From: Desertibaculum subflavum
Lineage (GTDB): Bacteria > Pseudomonadota > Alphaproteobacteria > Ferrovibrionales > Ferrovibrionaceae
Assembly (NCBI GenBank): GCA_003576705.1
Contig: QOZS01000022.1
Location: 1 to 64,000, forward strand
DNA: 64,000 nt
Reading direction: 5' to 3'
Part shown: piece after piece, positions 17,781 through 26,094 of the stretch
Layout of the letters: each line of letters opens with the position of its first letter
Numbering within the stretch: position 1 is the first letter of the stretch
Position numbers and translations under genes: made by a program
The notes under the pieces: generated by a model
Database searches by the model: none
The model's input: the letters and a program-made list of their open reading frames with translations, nothing else
Told to the model about the DNA's origin: nothing

Positions 17781-18791
17781 TCAATCCTCCCCGGCGAGCA
17801 GACGGTAGAAATCGGCGAGCGGCTCCTCCATGCGCCGGCCGATGGCGAGCGCTTCGACGGTGCGTTCGCCGCCCTTGAGATAGGCCTGGCCCTTCATCAT
17901 GCACATGACCGCCCATTTGAGGCAGCCGAAACCCTCCCAGAACCGGAGATGCGCGGGCGCTACCGTCGCGCCGCCGGCACGCGCATAGGCTTGAAGCAGA
18001 TCCTCGCGCCGCCCCATCCCGCCGACCGGCTGCGACCCGCCGAACCGCCAGGTGCGCACGCAAAGCCAACCGAGATCCTCGACCGGATCGCCGAGATGGC
18101 AGATCTCCCAGTCGATCACCGCGCGCACGCCGTCCGGCCCGAAGATCAGGTTGCCGAAGCGGAAATCGCCATGCGTCACGACCGTCCGGGCATCCGCGGG
18201 CAGATGTTCCTCGGCCCAGCGGAAGCCGAGCTCGAGTGCCGGCACCGGATGGTCGAAGCTGCGGTAGATGCGGCGATACAGATCGACCTGTTGCGCGGGC
18301 CCGCTTTCGATCAGGAACGGCAGCGCTGCCGGCGGTATCGTGTGCAGCCGCGCCAGGATCGTCCCGCACTGCGCCGCGAACGCGCCGCGCGCCGGCGCGT
18401 AGACGGCCTCGCGCAGGACGCGGCGGGCGATCGTCTCGCCCTCCACCCGGTCCATCAGATAGCCGGCGCCGAGTCCGTCGGCTTCGTCGAACACGGCGCG
18501 GACCGGCGGCGCCGGCACGCCGGCGGCCGCGGCGGCAATCATGCAGGCGGCGTCGTCGGCGCCGAGCACGCGCGGCAGCTCGGCCATCGGATTGCCGGCA
18601 TCGACCCGGCGCGGCACCGAGAACTGCGCCACGAAGGCGCGACGCTCGCCGCCAGGCCCGGCTTCGATCGACCATGTCGCCTTGGTGGCGCCGCCGGTCA
18701 GCCGGATCAGCCGCCCGATCGGCGCCGGCGCACCCAGATGCCGCCCGAGCGCGGCTTCCAGCCGGCCGGCGAATTCCTCCCTTGCCAACAT
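17781..18791 (-). CDS. APH-family phosphotransferase (ACAD10/11-like kinase type)
   Basis: A 336-residue protein with the kinase-like aminoglycoside-phosphotransferase fold. The N-lobe shows RLTGGATKATWSIE; the catalytic loop is VVTHGDFRFGNLIF, with catalytic Asp in HGD and metal-binding Asn in GN, followed by AVIDWE, where the Asp binds the second metal. This branch is linked to acyl-CoA dehydrogenases (ACAD10/11-like) that break down hydroxy acids, more than to antibiotic resistance (family knowledge). It is followed two bases later by the DUF6285 partner. The substrate is unknown. Confidence 0.85.
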   Translation of the reverse strand: MLAREEFAGRLEAALGRHLGAPAPIGRLIRLTGGATKATWSIEAGPGGERRAFVAQFSVPRRVDAGNPMAELPRVLGADDAACMIAAAAAGVPAPPVRAVFDEADGLGAGYLMDRVEGETIARRVLREAVYAPARGAFAAQCGTILARLHTIPPAALPFLIESGPAQQVDLYRRIYRSFDHPVPALELGFRWAEEHLPADARTVVTHGDFRFGNLIFGPDGVRAVIDWEICHLGDPVEDLGWLCVRTWRFGGSQPVGGMGRREDLLQAYARAGGATVAPAHLRFWEGFGCLKWAVMCMMKGQAYLKGGERTVEALAIGRRMEEPLADFYRLLAGED

Positions 18792-18830
18792 GCAGGAACC
18801 ATAGCCGCAAGCCGGGGCGAGCGGCCAGAG

Positions 18831-18878
18831 CTCAGCGCAGGCGGGAGGCTCAGCGCAGGCGAGCGGCTCAGCGCATGC
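18831..18878. repeat. 18-bp-period tandem repeat around a stop codon
   Basis: CTCAGCGCAGGC occurs at 18831-18842 and 18849-18860, and as CTCAGCGCATGC at 18867-18878, giving an 18-bp period. The third copy holds the TGA stop of the SGNH hydrolase gene (minus strand). Because 18 is a multiple of three, the two downstream copies repeat the stop in the same frame. This looks like a local tandem duplication of the gene end. Confidence 0.7.
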
Positions 18879-19626
18879 CGGCGGTGCGGCGCTCCGCGCT
18901 GTCCATGATCGACTGCGCCATCAGCCGTCCGATGCAGTCGTAGGAGAGGTCGTTGAGATGCAGCCCGTCGGGCGACAGCATCTCCTCGTTGGTCATGCGC
19001 CCGGTCTCGATCCAGGAGCGCATGATCTGGAACCGGCGGAACAGGCCGACATGCTCTTCGGCGGCGACGCGGTCGAGCAACGCCACCATATCGGCATGGT
19101 CCGGGTCGTTGAGCAGGCGCGGCGCGTACTGGATATCCATGAGCACGACGTCGGCGCCGGCCGCTTTCAGGCGGCGGATGCCGTCGCGGATCGTCGGTCC
19201 GTGGTTCCCAATACCCTTGTCGCGCAGCACCGCATTGGCGCCGACCTGCCAGATCACCAGCTGGGGGTGGTGTGGGAAGACGTCGCGCTCGAAGCGTTCG
19301 ACCATGCTGCGGGTGAAGTCGCCGTTCACGCCCTTGTTGACGACATGCACCCGGGCGCCATACAGCCGGGCGCCGAGCGCGGCTTCCAGCACACTCGGAT
19401 AGCTGTGGGCGGCATCGCTCGCGCCGGCGCCGGAGGTGGACGACGATCCGATGGCAACCACCGTGACCGACTTGCCGCGGGCGATGCGGTCGGCGACGCG
19501 CGGCAGCGACACGCCGAGCCGCTGGTTGGCTACGGTGGTCGTGCAGCGGTCCTCGGGCATGTCGCGCGCCAGGACCGGGACCGCCCAGAGCAGGGCGGCG
19601 AAGAAGGTCATGATTGTGCGGGTCAT
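18868..19626 (-). CDS. Periplasmic SGNH/GDSL hydrolase
   Basis: A 252-residue secreted SGNH-fold hydrolase. It has a signal peptide (MTRTIMTFFAALLWAVPVLA), then the four blocks: block I with the nucleophile serine in VAIGSSSTSG, Gly in KGVNGD, GxxN as WQVGANAV, and the catalytic DxxH pair in SPDGLHLN. Such enzymes deacylate or deacetylate sugars, glycans or lipids. Start chosen at the ATG overlapping the stop of the upstream paralogue (ATGA, 19623-19626); a longer frame adds 29 arginine-rich residues. It is the third gene after an OpgC-like acyltransferase gene, suggesting that it edits acyl groups on a periplasmic glucan (inference). Confidence 0.85.
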   Translation of the reverse strand: MTRTIMTFFAALLWAVPVLARDMPEDRCTTTVANQRLGVSLPRVADRIARGKSVTVVAIGSSSTSGAGASDAAHSYPSVLEAALGARLYGARVHVVNKGVNGDFTRSMVERFERDVFPHHPQLVIWQVGANAVLRDKGIGNHGPTIRDGIRRLKAAGADVVLMDIQYAPRLLNDPDHADMVALLDRVAAEEHVGLFRRFQIMRSWIETGRMTNEEMLSPDGLHLNDLSYDCIGRLMAQSIMDSAERRTAGMR

Positions 19627-20402
19627 CGTTTGGCGGCCGTGCGGTCCCTTCCTTCCGGGGCATCGTCGCTCACCGCCGCCGCGATGGCGCGTGCAAGCTG
19701 CTCGGCGACGCATGCCTGCACGGTGTCGATCAGCTTGAGCTTTTCCGGCTTGCCGGCCGGGTCCATGGCGATGGCACCGCTCTCCGACCAGTGGCGCATG
19801 ATGTCGTAGCGATTGAGCAGCGGAACCCGGCGGCTCTGCGCCACCTGCTCCATATAGTCGACATAATCGCCGAAGCGCGAGACCGCGGCCGCCTGCGGCA
19901 TGAATTGCGGCGTGACGAACAGAAGGTCGACATCGCGCCGGTGCACCAGGTCGATGCCGGTGCCGAGCGCATCGCCGAACTCGCTGACGCCGACGCGGCT
20001 GACCGCATCGGTGGAGCCGGTCTGCCAGATCACCAGGTCGGGCCTGGTGGCGGCGATCTCCTGATCGAACCGCTTGATCATCGCCGCCGCCGTCTCCTGC
20101 CGGATCGAGCGGTTGACGACCGTCACGGTGGGTACCGGGCGCAGCTTGCGCAGTTCCGTCAGCAGGCGCGCCGGATAGGCGCGGCCGGCCGGATCGGTGC
20201 CGTAATCCAGCGACGAGGCGGTGCCCAGCACCAGGATGGCGACCGGCTCGCGCGCCTTCAGCTTGGCGGCCACGCGCGGCAGGCCGAAGGCGATGAAGGT
20301 GTCGTCGGCCGGCGCGTCGCAGGTGCCCGCAACGGCCGCAGGCCCGGCCACCGCCATCGCGGTCGCCAGCACAATGGCCGCGGCAAGCCGCCGACCGCTC
20401 AT
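19623..20402 (-). CDS. SGNH-hydrolase-like protein lacking the DxxH catalytic pair
   Basis: A 259-residue secreted paralogue of the downstream SGNH hydrolase, with signal peptide MSGRRLAAAIVLATAMAVAG. Block I is present as LVLGTASSLDYG and block III as WQTGSTDAV, where Asn of GxxN is missing. The C-terminal part (DPAGKPEKLKLIDTVQ), where DxxH is expected, has no Asp-x-x-His. It may therefore be catalytically altered or act only as a binding protein. It lies between an OpgC-like gene (13 bp upstream) and the intact paralogue, with which it overlaps by 4 bp. Confidence 0.8.
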   Translation of the reverse strand: MSGRRLAAAIVLATAMAVAGPAAVAGTCDAPADDTFIAFGLPRVAAKLKAREPVAILVLGTASSLDYGTDPAGRAYPARLLTELRKLRPVPTVTVVNRSIRQETAAAMIKRFDQEIAATRPDLVIWQTGSTDAVSRVGVSEFGDALGTGIDLVHRRDVDLLFVTPQFMPQAAAVSRFGDYVDYMEQVAQSRRVPLLNRYDIMRHWSESGAIAMDPAGKPEKLKLIDTVQACVAEQLARAIAAAVSDDAPEGRDRTAAKR

Positions 20403-20415
20403 GTGCTTTGCCCCC

Positions 20416-21609
20416 TCATTCCGCGCCGCCGCGCACGGCGACCGCGGTCACCGGCCCCTTCTCGGACAGCTTGTACCAATCGACCAGCGCCGCCACCCCG
20501 ATCATTATGATAATTCCGAGAAGACTCACAAGTATTTCGGCGATGTTGGTGCTGCCGTTAACCGTCAATACGAAATGCGCTGCGAAGGAAAGGAAGACGC
20601 CGACGCAGAAGACATGCAGCGATTGCCGCCCGCAAAGCATTAGCGGTGTCAGTGCGCGATGGCGCAACCATTTCGCGCCGGGCGGCACCAGCAGCACGGT
20701 CAGATAGGCCGTGGCCAGGAAATGCGCCAGCCGCAGCGTATCGAGGCCGGTCTTGTCGATCGGGTAGAGCCAGGCGTTCAGCCAGGCCGGCACAAAAGCG
20801 GTCAGCGGCGGATGGTGCCAGGTCAGCACGATGGCGAAGGCGAAGACGAGATAGATCGCCGCCAGCCCGCCGACGGTCGCCGGCTGCAGGCGGCGCCAGA
20901 AGCCGTGGCCGCGGGTGACGGCGCAATAGGCGCCCAGCACGAACAGGATCTGCCAGGCGAAAGGGTTGAAGAACCAGCCGCCCTCGGGATAGGCGGGCAG
21001 GTTCCAGTCGAAGCGCCGCGCGACGACATAGAGCAGGATCGTGCCGAGCAGGGCGGCGAACGGCGCCCGCAGCATCGCCCACAGGATGGCCGGGAACGCC
21101 GCCAGCAGCACGATGTAGAGCGGCAGCACGTCCATGTTGACCGGCTTGAAGCGCAGCAGCACGGCCTGCAGCAGGATCACGTCCGGCCGTTCGAGCAGCG
21201 GCCCGACATTCATCTCCTCGGCGAACATCGGGTTGTCGAAATTGGCCGAGACATAGGCGATCTGGGCGACGAAGAAGATGAACAGGATCAGGTGCGCGAG
21301 ATAGATCTGCCAGACGCGCCGAAGCACGCTCGCGGTGGCGCGGGCGAACCCCGATTTCTGCATGATCGAGCCGTAGGCGAGCATGGCGGAATAGCCGGAC
21401 ACGAAGACGAAGATCTCGGTCGCGTCGCTGAAGCCCCAATTCCGGTTGGAAACCCAGCTCGCGATATTGTCCGGAATGTGATTAAGAAAAATGAAGACCA
21501 GCGCCAGCCCCCGGGCCAGGTCGATGCGCAGATCCCGCCCGCCCCCGGCAAGGGGCGTCGGGTCGGGACGCAGGAACAGGCGCAGAAACGCGGGCACGGG
21601 GGCGGGCAC
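20416..21609 (-). CDS. OpgC-domain integral membrane acyltransferase
   Basis: A 397-residue multi-spanning membrane protein of the OpgC type (acyltransferase-3-like). It begins with RDLRIDLARGLALVFIFLNHIPDN, shows about ten hydrophobic helices, and has the family's FVFVSGYSAMLAYG segment. OpgC in enteric bacteria adds succinyl groups to periplasmic glucans. Here it is followed directly by two secreted SGNH-hydrolase-like genes, so the operon probably adds and removes acyl groups on an envelope glycan. A glucan synthase (opgGH or cyclic glucan synthase) is not in the window, so the acceptor is unknown. Confidence 0.85.
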   Translation of the reverse strand: MPAPVPAFLRLFLRPDPTPLAGGGRDLRIDLARGLALVFIFLNHIPDNIASWVSNRNWGFSDATEIFVFVSGYSAMLAYGSIMQKSGFARATASVLRRVWQIYLAHLILFIFFVAQIAYVSANFDNPMFAEEMNVGPLLERPDVILLQAVLLRFKPVNMDVLPLYIVLLAAFPAILWAMLRAPFAALLGTILLYVVARRFDWNLPAYPEGGWFFNPFAWQILFVLGAYCAVTRGHGFWRRLQPATVGGLAAIYLVFAFAIVLTWHHPPLTAFVPAWLNAWLYPIDKTGLDTLRLAHFLATAYLTVLLVPPGAKWLRHRALTPLMLCGRQSLHVFCVGVFLSFAAHFVLTVNGSTNIAEILVSLLGIIIMIGVAALVDWYKLSEKGPVTAVAVRGGAE

Positions 21610-21686
21610 GGGGAACCATCTGGGTCCGTCGCGACGAACCCTCTCACCTTACCAGACCTTGTCGGAAATCCGGCAGGCTGCCCGGC

Positions 21687-23477
21687 CTATCCGGCGCGCC
21701 GGACCAGCTTGGCGAAGGCGGCCGGCACGTCCGCGGCGTCGAAGACCGGCAGCGAGCAAACTTTGTTGGTGCAGGCGAACAGCGCCGGCTCCGGCAGCTC
21801 CGGATAGGTCACGTCGTGGTTGGGCAAATCGCCGTCCGCCGGGTCGTAGAGTTCGAGCCGGCGGTAGATGCCGGGCAGCGCCTTGGCGGCGGCGAACAGC
21901 GCCCCGGTCGCCGCATCGCGGCGAGCGCCGACCACGGTGAGATGCAGCGGATCGCTGCCGAGCTCGTGCGCCGCCTGCAGCAATCCGGGCCAGAAGGCGG
22001 CACGCCCGGCGGCCGGCGCCGCTGCCAGCCAGGCCAAGGTGCGCCTGGCGGCGTCGCGGTGCCGCGCCGCGCCGGTATGGTGGCCGAGCAGGTTCAGGAA
22101 CCGCGCCGCCATCGTGTTGTCGTCGAGATGCTTGACCGGCTCCGCCAGCGCGCCGATCGCGCCTTTCGGTTCCGGCGCGGCGGGGAAGCCGCCGGCCGCA
22201 TCCTCCAGCCGGGCGATCATGTGGTCGGCGGTGCGCGCCGCCTCGACCAGCCAGCGTCGGTCGGCCGTGCTGCGATAGAGATCGAGCAGTGCGATGCCCA
22301 TGGCGAGGTTGGGCTGCAGCGAACGGCGGGGCGCCTCCTCGGCGCCATGCACGAAGCCGCCATCAGCTCCGCGGCGGTTGGCGATCGCCCACGCGGCGCC
22401 GTCCAGCGCCGCGCGCAGCGGCGCCGGATCGCCGGTCGCCTCGTGCAGCGCGATATAGGCCGAGATCGTCCAGCCGGTCTCGCGGGCATAGGTGCTGGTG
22501 TCGATGCGCGGCAATCCCGCCGCCAGTCGCGCCGCGGCCGGCAGGGCGTAGTAATCCTTGCCCGGCAAACTGCGCGCGCCGCGCAGATCGGCATCCTGGC
22601 TGACATAGTACCCGCCATCCGGCGCCCGCATGAAGCGCTCGATGAAGCGATGGATGTCGCGCGCGCCGTCGAGCAGGGCAGGCTCGCGCAGCACCGTCGC
22701 CGCCGTCGCATAGAGGCGCAGCGCCTGGGTCTGCAGGCTCATGATCTTCTCGAAATGCGGGCTGTCCCAGCGGCCGTTATCGGAATACTGGAACACGCCG
22801 CCGAATACCGGATCAATGAGGGCGCGCGCGTTGCGGAGCGTGGTGCGGGCGCGCTCGGCCGCCGCGCGATCGCCGCGCAGAGCCCGGCTCAGCGCCCAGT
22901 CCAGCGCCTCGGCCTGGACGAATTTGTGGCCGCCGCCCCAGCCGCCCTGCTCGTCGTCATAGGCCTCGGCAAAGCGTTGCGTCAGCGCTTCGAGCTGCGC
23001 GGGCGAGAGCTGGCCGCCGGTGCTCTCGGCCTCCCGCCGCGGCGGCGCCGCGAGCGGAACCGGATTGGCGATCAGCGCCGCCAGGGTCGATGCCAGATCC
23101 GCCGGCGCGATGTAGCCGCGCTCCTTGTGCAGCTCCTGGCCCTGGCCGTCGAACACGATGGTGGCGGGCCAGCCCCAATCCTCGTAGCGCTGCGACAGGG
23201 CCGGGTTCGCGTCCTGGTCGACCTTGACCGCGATCACATGCCGGCCAATGAGCTCGACCACCTTGGGATCGCGGTAGGTGGTCTCGTCCATCACGTGGCA
23301 CCAGTGGCACCACACCGCTTCCATGTCGAGCAGGACCAGCTTGCCCTCGCGCCTGGCCTGCTCGAACACCTCGACCGACCAGCCGCGCCAGGCGATCGGC
23401 GAGGCGGGATCGGCCGCCAAGGCCGCGCCGGGCAAGGACAGAATTGCGGTCAAGGCGAGCAGAAGGCGGCGCAACAT
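21687..23477 (-). CDS. Secreted thioredoxin-like/DUF255 protein (YyaL/SSP411 family)
   Basis: A 596-residue protein with signal peptide MLRRLLLALTAILSLPGAALA. A thioredoxin-fold DUF255 domain follows at about 25-145, with the motif AVWCHWCHVM (a CxxC pair) and cis-proline region WGWPATIVF. The rest is a long alpha/alpha-toroid region like the six-hairpin glycosidase fold, with PGLLQAAHELG near the end. Most relatives are cytosolic and lack a signal peptide; this one appears periplasmic. The function of the family is poorly known. It stands alone on the minus strand, with a divergent MBL gene upstream. Confidence 0.85.
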   Translation of the reverse strand: MLRRLLLALTAILSLPGAALAADPASPIAWRGWSVEVFEQARREGKLVLLDMEAVWCHWCHVMDETTYRDPKVVELIGRHVIAVKVDQDANPALSQRYEDWGWPATIVFDGQGQELHKERGYIAPADLASTLAALIANPVPLAAPPRREAESTGGQLSPAQLEALTQRFAEAYDDEQGGWGGGHKFVQAEALDWALSRALRGDRAAAERARTTLRNARALIDPVFGGVFQYSDNGRWDSPHFEKIMSLQTQALRLYATAATVLREPALLDGARDIHRFIERFMRAPDGGYYVSQDADLRGARSLPGKDYYALPAAARLAAGLPRIDTSTYARETGWTISAYIALHEATGDPAPLRAALDGAAWAIANRRGADGGFVHGAEEAPRRSLQPNLAMGIALLDLYRSTADRRWLVEAARTADHMIARLEDAAGGFPAAPEPKGAIGALAEPVKHLDDNTMAARFLNLLGHHTGAARHRDAARRTLAWLAAAPAAGRAAFWPGLLQAAHELGSDPLHLTVVGARRDAATGALFAAAKALPGIYRRLELYDPADGDLPNHDVTYPELPEPALFACTNKVCSLPVFDAADVPAAFAKLVRRAG

Positions 23478-23613
23478 GGGCTATCCCGGAAGGGTTCGCA
23501 CCTTCTACGCCCGCCCGCCCCGGCATGGATCGCATGTCGCGCAGCTGTGATTGGGTTGCCCGGCGCGCTACATACGGCGAAGATCGGATAACCCCAGCAT
23601 TCCCGGCGGCCCC

Positions 23614-24507
23614 ATGCCCGTGACCATCCCGTTCCACCGCGATCTCGAGTTCAGCTATGGCGAGGCCGCGCAGATATCGCCGCTGATCCGGCGCGTGGTG
23701 GCGCGCAATCCCGGCCCGTTCACCTTCCACGGCACCGGCACTTACATTGTCGGCCGCGGCAAGGTCGCGGTGATCGATCCCGGCCCCGACATGCGGGAGC
23801 ATTTCGACGCCCTGCTGAAGGCGGTGGACGGCGAGACGGTGACCCACATCCTGATCACCCATACGCACCGCGATCATTCCCCCGGCGCCAAGTGGCTGAA
23901 GGAGGCGACCGGCGCCAAGGTCTACGGCTTCGGGCCGCATCCGGTGCGGCCGGGCGAGAAGGCGGTGGAGGAGGGCGGCGACCACGACTATACCCCCGAC
24001 GAACGGATCGGCGATGGCGACGTGATCGCGGGCGCCGGCTGGACTATGGAGGCGCTGCACACGCCGGGGCATCTCTCCAACCATCTCTGCTTCGCGTTGC
24101 GCGAAGAGCGGGCGCTGTTCTCCGGCGACCATGTGATGGGCTGGTCGACCTCGGTGATCTCGCCGCCCGACGGCGACATGGCCGATTACTTCGCCAGCCT
24201 GAAGAAGCTGCTGCCGCGCGACGACCGGCTCTACTGGCCGACGCATGGGCCGGCCATTCCGGAGCCGCAGAGCTTCGTCCGCGCCTTCATCGAGCACCGC
24301 GAGGATCGCGAGCGGCAGATCCTCGCCTGCATCGCCGACGGCGCCATGACCATCCCGCGCATGGTCGAGATCATGTACCGCGACGTCGACAAGCGGCTGC
24401 ATCCGGCGGCGGCGCGGTCGGTGCTGGCGCATCTGATCCACATGGCGGAGACTGGCCGGGTTCGCGTCGACGGCGGCAGCGAGCCCGCCACCTACCGATT
24501 GGCCTGA
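23614..24507 (+). CDS. MBL-fold metallo-hydrolase (LACTB2-like)
   Basis: A 297-residue metallo-beta-lactamase-fold hydrolase. The di-zinc motif ITHTHRDHSPGA (HxHxDH), further metal ligands in LHTPGHLSNH and FSGDHVMGW, and a final His in WPTHGPAI are visible. The C-terminal helical part (residues about 225-297, winged-helix-like) is as in LACTB2-type proteins. Start chosen at the ATG giving MPVTIPFHRD, which restores family length. An SDR gene follows 3 bp later, so the two are probably co-transcribed. The substrate, possibly a thioester or RNA, cannot be told. Confidence 0.88.
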   Translation: MPVTIPFHRDLEFSYGEAAQISPLIRRVVARNPGPFTFHGTGTYIVGRGKVAVIDPGPDMREHFDALLKAVDGETVTHILITHTHRDHSPGAKWLKEATGAKVYGFGPHPVRPGEKAVEEGGDHDYTPDERIGDGDVIAGAGWTMEALHTPGHLSNHLCFALREERALFSGDHVMGWSTSVISPPDGDMADYFASLKKLLPRDDRLYWPTHGPAIPEPQSFVRAFIEHREDRERQILACIADGAMTIPRMVEIMYRDVDKRLHPAAARSVLAHLIHMAETGRVRVDGGSEPATYRLA

Positions 24508-24510
24508 CCC

Positions 24511-25254
24511 ATGTCCTCCGACAGCGGCAAGACCCTGGTCCTCACCGGCGCCTCGCGCGGCATCGGCCATGCGACGGTGAAGCGCTTCAGCGCCGCCGGC
24601 TGGCGCGTCATCACCGTGTCGCGTCAGGCGTTCTCGGAGGACTGCCCGTGGGAGGGCGGCGAGGAGAATCACGTTCAGCTCGACCTTGCCGACATGGAGA
24701 AATTGCCTGCCGGCATCGAGGAGATGCGCAAGCGCCTGCGGGACGGCAAGCTGCACGCCCTGGTCAACAATGCCGGCATTTCGCCCAAACTGCCGGGCGG
24801 CAAGCGCATGTCGAGCCTGGAGACCGACTACGCCGACTGGCTCAAGGTCTTCAACGTCAACTTCTTCGCCACCATCCTGCTCGCCCGCGGCCTGGTGAAG
24901 GAGCTGCAGGCGGGCGGCGGCTCGATCGTCAACGTGACGTCGATCGCCGGCTCGCGCGTGCATCCCTTCGCCGGCACGGCCTATGCGACATCGAAGGCCG
25001 CACTGGCCGGGCTGACGCGCGAAATGGCGCATGACTTCGCGCCGCTCGGCATCCGCGTCAACGCCATCGCGCCGGGCGAGATCGAGACCAAGATCCTGTC
25101 GCCCGGCACCGACGAGATCGTGCGGCGCGACATCCCGATGCACCGGCTTGGCAAACCGGAGGAAGTCGCCTCGACGATCTATTTCCTGTGCTCGCCGCAA
25201 GCCTCCTACGTGAACGGCGCCGAGATCCACATCAACGGCGGCCAGCACGTCTGA
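24511..25254 (+). CDS. SDR-family oxidoreductase
   Basis: A 247-residue classical short-chain dehydrogenase/reductase. It has the cofactor motif LTGASRGIGHA (TGxxxGxG), NNAGIS, catalytic Ser in VTSIAGS and the active-site pair AYATSKAAL (YxxxK). The C terminus, VNGAEIHINGGQHV, is typical. NAD(P)-dependent oxidation or reduction of a hydroxyl/keto substrate is expected; the substrate is unknown. It is separated from the MBL gene by 3 bp, and the bufferin cluster begins about 140 bp further on. Confidence 0.9.
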   Translation: MSSDSGKTLVLTGASRGIGHATVKRFSAAGWRVITVSRQAFSEDCPWEGGEENHVQLDLADMEKLPAGIEEMRKRLRDGKLHALVNNAGISPKLPGGKRMSSLETDYADWLKVFNVNFFATILLARGLVKELQAGGGSIVNVTSIAGSRVHPFAGTAYATSKAALAGLTREMAHDFAPLGIRVNAIAPGEIETKILSPGTDEIVRRDIPMHRLGKPEEVASTIYFLCSPQASYVNGAEIHINGGQHV

Positions 25255-25274
25255 CCGGGCGGAGACTTCACGTT

Positions 25275-25317
25275 CTGTTGAGCATCCGTGTGCCGAGATT
25301 GCCGTCCGTCATTGGTC
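25275..25317 (+). promoter_or_regulatory. Conserved upstream element of the first bufA copy
   Basis: This stretch upstream of the first precursor gene shares blocks with 25701-25745 upstream of the second: CTGTTGA, CGTGTG and CGTCATTGGTC, in the same order. The distance between the outer blocks is two bases shorter here. It probably contains the promoter or operator of the gene, but which sigma factor or regulator reads it is unknown. Confidence 0.4.
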
Positions 25318-25394
25318 CTCGCTGCTTCGCGATGCGTAGATTCCATGTGAAGGCGGCCTGCGTTTTGGGCCGCGCAGCCAGGGAGAAGATCCAC

Positions 25395-25637
25395 ATGACC
25401 AGCAAGACCATGCTCGTCGCGGCCACGGCGGCGGCATTCTTCGCGGCCGGCACCATCGCCGCCGTCAGCCCGGCCCGGGCGGACGTGAAATGCGTGGGCG
25501 CCAATGCGTGCAAGGGGACAAGCGCATGCAAGACGGCGTCCAGCGCCTGCAAGGGCCGGAATGCCTGCAAAGGCCAGGGCTGGGTCTCGACCAAGGATGA
25601 GGCCGCCTGCAAGGCGGCCGGCGGCAAGGCCAGCTGA
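25395..25637 (+). CDS. bufA: Bufferin-type metallophore precursor, copy 1
   Basis: An 80-residue precursor of a bufferin, a ribosomally made, modified copper-binding peptide of the periplasm (BufA2-like family). It has a signal peptide of 29 residues ending PARA. The mature part is Cys/Lys rich, with six cysteines at 33, 39, 45, 52, 58 and 72 set in CKG/CKT repeats (ACKGTSACKT, ACKGRNACKG). The MNIO enzyme encoded downstream is expected to convert some cysteines to thiooxazole rings that bind copper. The ATG has AGGGAGAAG upstream. It is 67/80 identical to the second copy. The family call rests on the Cys pattern and the neighbours. Confidence 0.87.
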   Translation: MTSKTMLVAATAAAFFAAGTIAAVSPARADVKCVGANACKGTSACKTASSACKGRNACKGQGWVSTKDEAACKAAGGKAS

Positions 25638-25700
25638 CCGGCGCAGCGACGGCATGCCGCGCCGCGCACGGCAAAGAAACTCTAATCTGCACCTCACACG

Positions 25701-25745
25701 CTGTTGAACGTTCGTGTGGGCAATATCCCTGAAACGTCATTGGTC
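25701..25745 (+). promoter_or_regulatory. Conserved upstream element of the second bufA copy
   Basis: This is the counterpart of 25275-25317, with the shared blocks CTGTTGA, CGTGTG and CGTCATTGGTC. It suggests that each precursor gene kept its own promoter when the unit of about 425 bp was duplicated. TGTTGAAC followed later by CGTC is reminiscent of ECF-sigma promoters, but the spacing differs between the copies, so this reading is weak. Confidence 0.4.
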
Positions 25746-25819
25746 ATTCCAGTCTGCGGGCATAGCATTCGCCCCGTTCGCGACCCGCATCGGGCCGCCC
25801 CCACAGGGAGATGAACCTT

Positions 25820-26062
25820 ATGACCAGCAAAGCCATGCTCGTTGCGGCCACGGCGGCAGCGTTCTTCGCGGCCGGCACGATCGCCCACGTCACCCCGGCG
25901 CAGGCCGATGTGAAGTGCGTCGGCGGCAATTCGTGCAAGGGCACCAGCGCCTGCAAGACCGGCTCGAGCGCCTGCAAGGGCCAGAACGCCTGCAAGGGCA
26001 AGGGCTTCGTGAGCACGAAGGACGAGGCTTCCTGCAAGGCCGCCGGCGGCAAGGTCGGCTGA
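25820..26062 (+). CDS. bufA: Bufferin-type metallophore precursor, copy 2
   Basis: An 80-residue paralogue of the preceding gene with the same layout: signal peptide ending PAQA, six cysteines at identical positions, and repeats SCKGTSACKT and ACKGQNACKG. The 13 differences from copy 1 are mostly conservative; every cysteine is kept, which implies selection on the modification pattern. Start taken at the second in-frame ATG (MTSKAML), 9 bp behind AGGGAG and aligned with copy 1; an ATG three codons earlier touches the ribosome site. It is followed by a hairpin and then the maturase genes. Confidence 0.87.
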   Translation: MTSKAMLVAATAAAFFAAGTIAHVTPAQADVKCVGGNSCKGTSACKTGSSACKGQNACKGKGFVSTKDEASCKAAGGKVG

Positions 26063-26094
26063 TCCGACGTCCTGACCGATTTCAGGTCCGGCTG

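Noticed and set aside
17781..18791. Aminoglycoside-resistance gene
   Set aside because: The kinase fold is of the APH family, but the sequence type and the DUF6285 partner match the metabolic ACAD10/11-like branch.
18831..18870. Programmed stop-codon readthrough at the SGNH hydrolase end
   Set aside because: The repeated in-frame TGAs arise from an 18-bp tandem duplication; there is no SECIS-like or readthrough context.
25275..25745. bufA upstream blocks as a defined ECF-sigma promoter
   Set aside because: The spacing between the TGTTGA and CGTC blocks differs by two bases between the copies, which a sigma factor would hardly tolerate. Kept only as conserved elements.
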